A DNA stretch of 64,000 nucleotides from GCA-2698665 sp038101125 (GTDB taxonomy: Bacteria > Pseudomonadota > Gammaproteobacteria > GCA-002705445 > GCA-002716945). The stretch is from assembly GCA_038101125.1 (NCBI GenBank), contig JAYNVZ010000002.1, forward strand, positions 1 through 64,000, in the 5' to 3' direction. Position 1 is the first letter of the stretch; each line of letters begins with the position of its first letter. This document shows positions 62,006 to 64,000 of this stretch, piece by piece. Both the position numbers and the translations under genes were made by a program. The notes below the pieces were generated by a model. The model saw nothing but the letters and a program-made list of their open reading frames with translations. It ran no database searches and had not been told where the DNA came from.

Positions 62006-62689
62006 TTAGTATACCAATTTATTGCCTTTACTTAAATTGTGTCTTGCGCATAGTATTTGGATATTCTTTGGATCTTTAGACGAACCGCCTTTTGAGAAAG
62101 GAATTTTATGGTCAAAGTGTAGATTATCTTTTGCGCCACAGACAACACACTTTCCCTCATCTCTAATAAATACATCTTGCATAACATCTCCTGGGATATA
62201 TCTATTATGTACTATATCAATATTATCAGATTCCTCAGGTTTAAAATTATCAAAATTAGGTCTCAAAAGAAATTTAAAAACATTTCGTTTGCCATCATGT
62301 TCTATAAACGCGTCGATTAAATCATAAAAGTCCATATCTGCCCACATTCCAATCCTCATCTTCCTATATACTTTTATTTTTGCCGGATCTCTTTTACCGT
62401 CCTTAAATTTTTCTGCTGCTAGAAGAAATTTTCCGTTCTGAGTCAATGTCCCTGTTTTATTTTTAATTGGTTGATCAACTGTCTTTTTGAGTTCTTTCTC
62501 TATCCTATATTGATCATGCCCTTCATATTTAATTACTCCATTTTCTAGCATCTCATCTGAGTATGGAGCATTCCTTAGGGTGGACATTAGAACAATTGAG
62601 TATGATCCACGAATCCCAAAATTCATTCCTGCCTGAAGATTTATACCTCCCTCATTCATTACTAGAGTATTATATGTAATAAGTTTCAT
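62006..62689 (-). CDS. SRA-like domain plus HNH endonuclease
   Basis: A 227-residue protein. The N-terminal part (SIVLMSTLRNAPYSDEML, IKYEGHDQ, GTLTQNGKFLLAA, KVYRKMRIGMW) resembles the SRA/YDG-type DNA-base-reading domains that precede HNH nucleases. The C-terminal HNH has Cys181 and Cys184, HFDHKIPF (Asp193-His194), Asn209 and His217. Such fusions can cut modified DNA and act in defence. It is a single gene between glmS and a repeat of the glmS end. Confidence 0.75.
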   Translation of the reverse strand: MKLITYNTLVMNEGGINLQAGMNFGIRGSYSIVLMSTLRNAPYSDEMLENGVIKYEGHDQYRIEKELKKTVDQPIKNKTGTLTQNGKFLLAAEKFKDGKRDPAKIKVYRKMRIGMWADMDFYDLIDAFIEHDGKRNVFKFLLRPNFDNFKPEESDNIDIVHNRYIPGDVMQDVFIRDEGKCVVCGAKDNLHFDHKIPFSKGGSSKDPKNIQILCARHNLSKGNKLVY

Positions 62690-62748
62690 CTTTGTTTGTT
62701 ACCATTCGTGATTTAATTATAGGACATGCCCACCCTTTCCAAAAGGAA

Positions 62749-62771
62749 CTACTCCACTGTGACTGATTTTG
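62749..62771. repeat. glmS 3' end copy paired with 61909-61931
   Basis: Last seven codons and stop of glmS, the other half of the imperfect direct repeat that brackets the nuclease gene. Confidence 0.75.
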
Positions 62772-64000
62772 CTAGATTTCGTGGCTGATCAATATTTGTT
62801 TTCTTATTGATAGCTACATAATATGACAACAACTGCATAGGTATTACATAAACCAGTGGCGCTATGTAGTGTCCGCATGCTGGCATAGATATAATATTAG
62901 TCTTATCATTTTTCTTAAGTTTCATTTTTTTGTTAGTGAAGATATAGACCAATCCTTGTCTTGCTTTAACTTCAGCTAGATTTGATAATACTTGGGTTAC
63001 TAAATTGTTATCTGGCATTAAACCTACTACAGGCATGTTCTTATCAACCAATGCTAACGGCCCATGTTTTAATTCTCCAGCTGCATACCCTTCTGCATGG
63101 ATGTAACTAATCTCTTTCAATTTCAATGCTGCCTCAAGCGCAATTGGATAAGATGCACCTCTTCCTAAAAATAACGTATGATTTTTATTCTTAAACTGTT
63201 TTGCCATTAATTGCATTTCTTTTTCAAGCTCAAAGGTTTTTGATAATATTCTAGGTAGTGATTTAATTTGGTTAATAATTTTACTCTCTAGTTTAGAATC
63301 AGATGCTCTCGACAACGTTGTTGCAAGTAACAGAAGAGCAATTAGCTGTGAGGTGAATGCTTTAGTTGATGCAACACTGACTTCAGGGCCTGCTTGCATG
63401 AGATAACTATAATCTGAAAGTCTTGTGATTGTACTTTCTGCGACGTTACAAATTGATAGGATAGAACTATATTTGCTCTGTTTTGCTTTTTTTAAAGAAT
63501 AAATTGTATCAGCAGTTTCACCTGACTGAGAGATTGCAACAAATAAAGTGTCTTTTGGTACGTTGATTGTTCTATACCTGTATTCACTTGCAATTTCAGC
63601 AGTACACATAATATCTGAAACTTCTTCAATCCAATATTTAGCAACTAACGATGCATTATAGCTAGTTCCACAAGCGACGAAGTGGACATGCTTAATAGAT
63701 TTCAACATAGAATCAGATTTTGGTCCAAATATATTTGGCAAGATTTTTGATGTGCCTAGTTTATCTTTTATGACTCTAGTAATAATATCTTTTTGTTCAA
63801 AGATTTCTTTTTGCATAAAATGTTTATAGCCATTTTTTGAAATTGCATTTGTATTTTGTTTAGTTACTGATGCTAAGCGTTTTATTCTTTTACCTTTTAC
63901 ATTGAATAGCTCTACCTTATCTTTTGTTATTATTCCAAACTCATTATCCTCAAGTGAGATATATTTTTTTGTTTTACTGACAAGTGCATTTATATCTGAT
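62749..64000 (-). CDS. glmS: Glucosamine-6-phosphate synthase (partial, 3' part)
   Basis: Makes glucosamine-6-phosphate for peptidoglycan and LPS. The visible part is the end of the N-terminal glutaminase domain, the linker (KNGYKHFMQKEI) and both SIS isomerase domains (HFVACGTSYNASLVAKYWIE, ISQSGETADTIYSLK, SVASTKAFTSQ, LGRGASYPIALEAALKLKEISYIHAEGYAAGELKHGPLALV), ending RNLAKSVTVE. The frame stays open to base 64000; the 5' part lies outside the window. Confidence 0.95.
   Translation of the reverse strand, partial: SDINALVSKTKKYISLEDNEFGIITKDKVELFNVKGKRIKRLASVTKQNTNAISKNGYKHFMQKEIFEQKDIITRVIKDKLGTSKILPNIFGPKSDSMLKSIKHVHFVACGTSYNASLVAKYWIEEVSDIMCTAEIASEYRYRTINVPKDTLFVAISQSGETADTIYSLKKAKQSKYSSILSICNVAESTITRLSDYSYLMQAGPEVSVASTKAFTSQLIALLLLATTLSRASDSKLESKIINQIKSLPRILSKTFELEKEMQLMAKQFKNKNHTLFLGRGASYPIALEAALKLKEISYIHAEGYAAGELKHGPLALVDKNMPVVGLMPDNNLVTQVLSNLAEVKARQGLVYIFTNKKMKLKKNDKTNIISMPACGHYIAPLVYVIPMQLLSYYVAINKKTNIDQPRNLAKSVTVE

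Noticed and set aside
61987..62015. Direct repeat GTATACC as transposon end
   Set aside because: Only seven bases long and overlapping the nuclease stop codon; no transposase is near.
61909..62771. Tn7 insertion at glmS
   Set aside because: No tns genes or Tn7 end repeats are visible, and Tn7 does not duplicate the glmS coding end; some other integration or recombination event is more likely.

Overview
The window comes from a low-GC gammaproteobacterial sulfur oxidiser, most like the SUP05/Thioglobaceae and vesicomyid-symbiont group. This rests on a reverse-type dsr operon (dsrABEFHCMKL, with DsrEFH present and the electron carrier DsrC carrying both redox cysteines), AT-rich codon use and a gammaproteobacterial housekeeping set (glnA-ntrBC, secB-gpsA, cysG, typA, tadA). 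No rRNA, tRNA, CRISPR array or insertion sequence was seen. Positions 805-814 are Ns inside dsrL, so the window contains an assembly gap. Gene names rest on motif and family recognition from the sequence alone; no database search was run.

Layout. 1-7133 (minus): the dsr operon, read from dsrA (TTG start at 7133) to dsrL, which runs off the left edge. 7260-12933 (mostly plus): a divergent accessory block with a TauD-like oxygenase, a Cas6/Cmx6-type RAMP protein without any CRISPR array, a DsrC homologue lacking both C-terminal cysteines, several very small proteins, a prolyl-4-hydroxylase-like oxygenase, a TrpD2/YbiB-like protein, a Rieske ferredoxin and a DUF4396 membrane protein. 12930-20213: a metal-uptake island with ExbB, a copper-type TonB receptor, a small His/Cys protein, a FecA-like receptor, two ExbD and TonB, with two Fur boxes in the divergent control region. 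20210-32943: cysG (siroheme for DsrAB), glutaredoxin, tadA, dihydroorotase, an ABC-F protein, typA, a DEAD-box helicase, TPR proteins and a DUF1326 protein.

33108-46429: an FAD/Fe-S oxidoreductase related to DsrL paired with a cytoplasmic molybdopterin enzyme, a MORN protein, ogt, ispA, thiSG, trmB, a SulP carrier without STAS domain, gmhB and an alpha2-type glycyl-tRNA synthetase. 46541-50637: glnA-ntrB-ntrC behind a sigma54 promoter and four NtrC-like sites; the glutamine synthetase has Phe where the adenylylation Tyr normally sits. 50634-59956: gpsA, secB, a Cys-less rhodanese, a SqrR/BigR-like ArsR regulator, ctpA, a ferritin-like protein with a Fur box, mtnP, a SRAP protein and small stress-type genes. 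60111-64000: an ABC exporter, an SRA-like HNH nuclease and the 3' part of glmS. The nuclease gene is flanked by a direct repeat of the last 23 bases of glmS.

The most promising items are the orphan Cas6-like gene and its neighbours beside dsr, the nuclease module between duplicated glmS 3' ends, and one palindrome (ATTAG-N6-CTAAT) shared by the persulfide-sensor-like regulator and the DsrL-like/molybdopterin operon.
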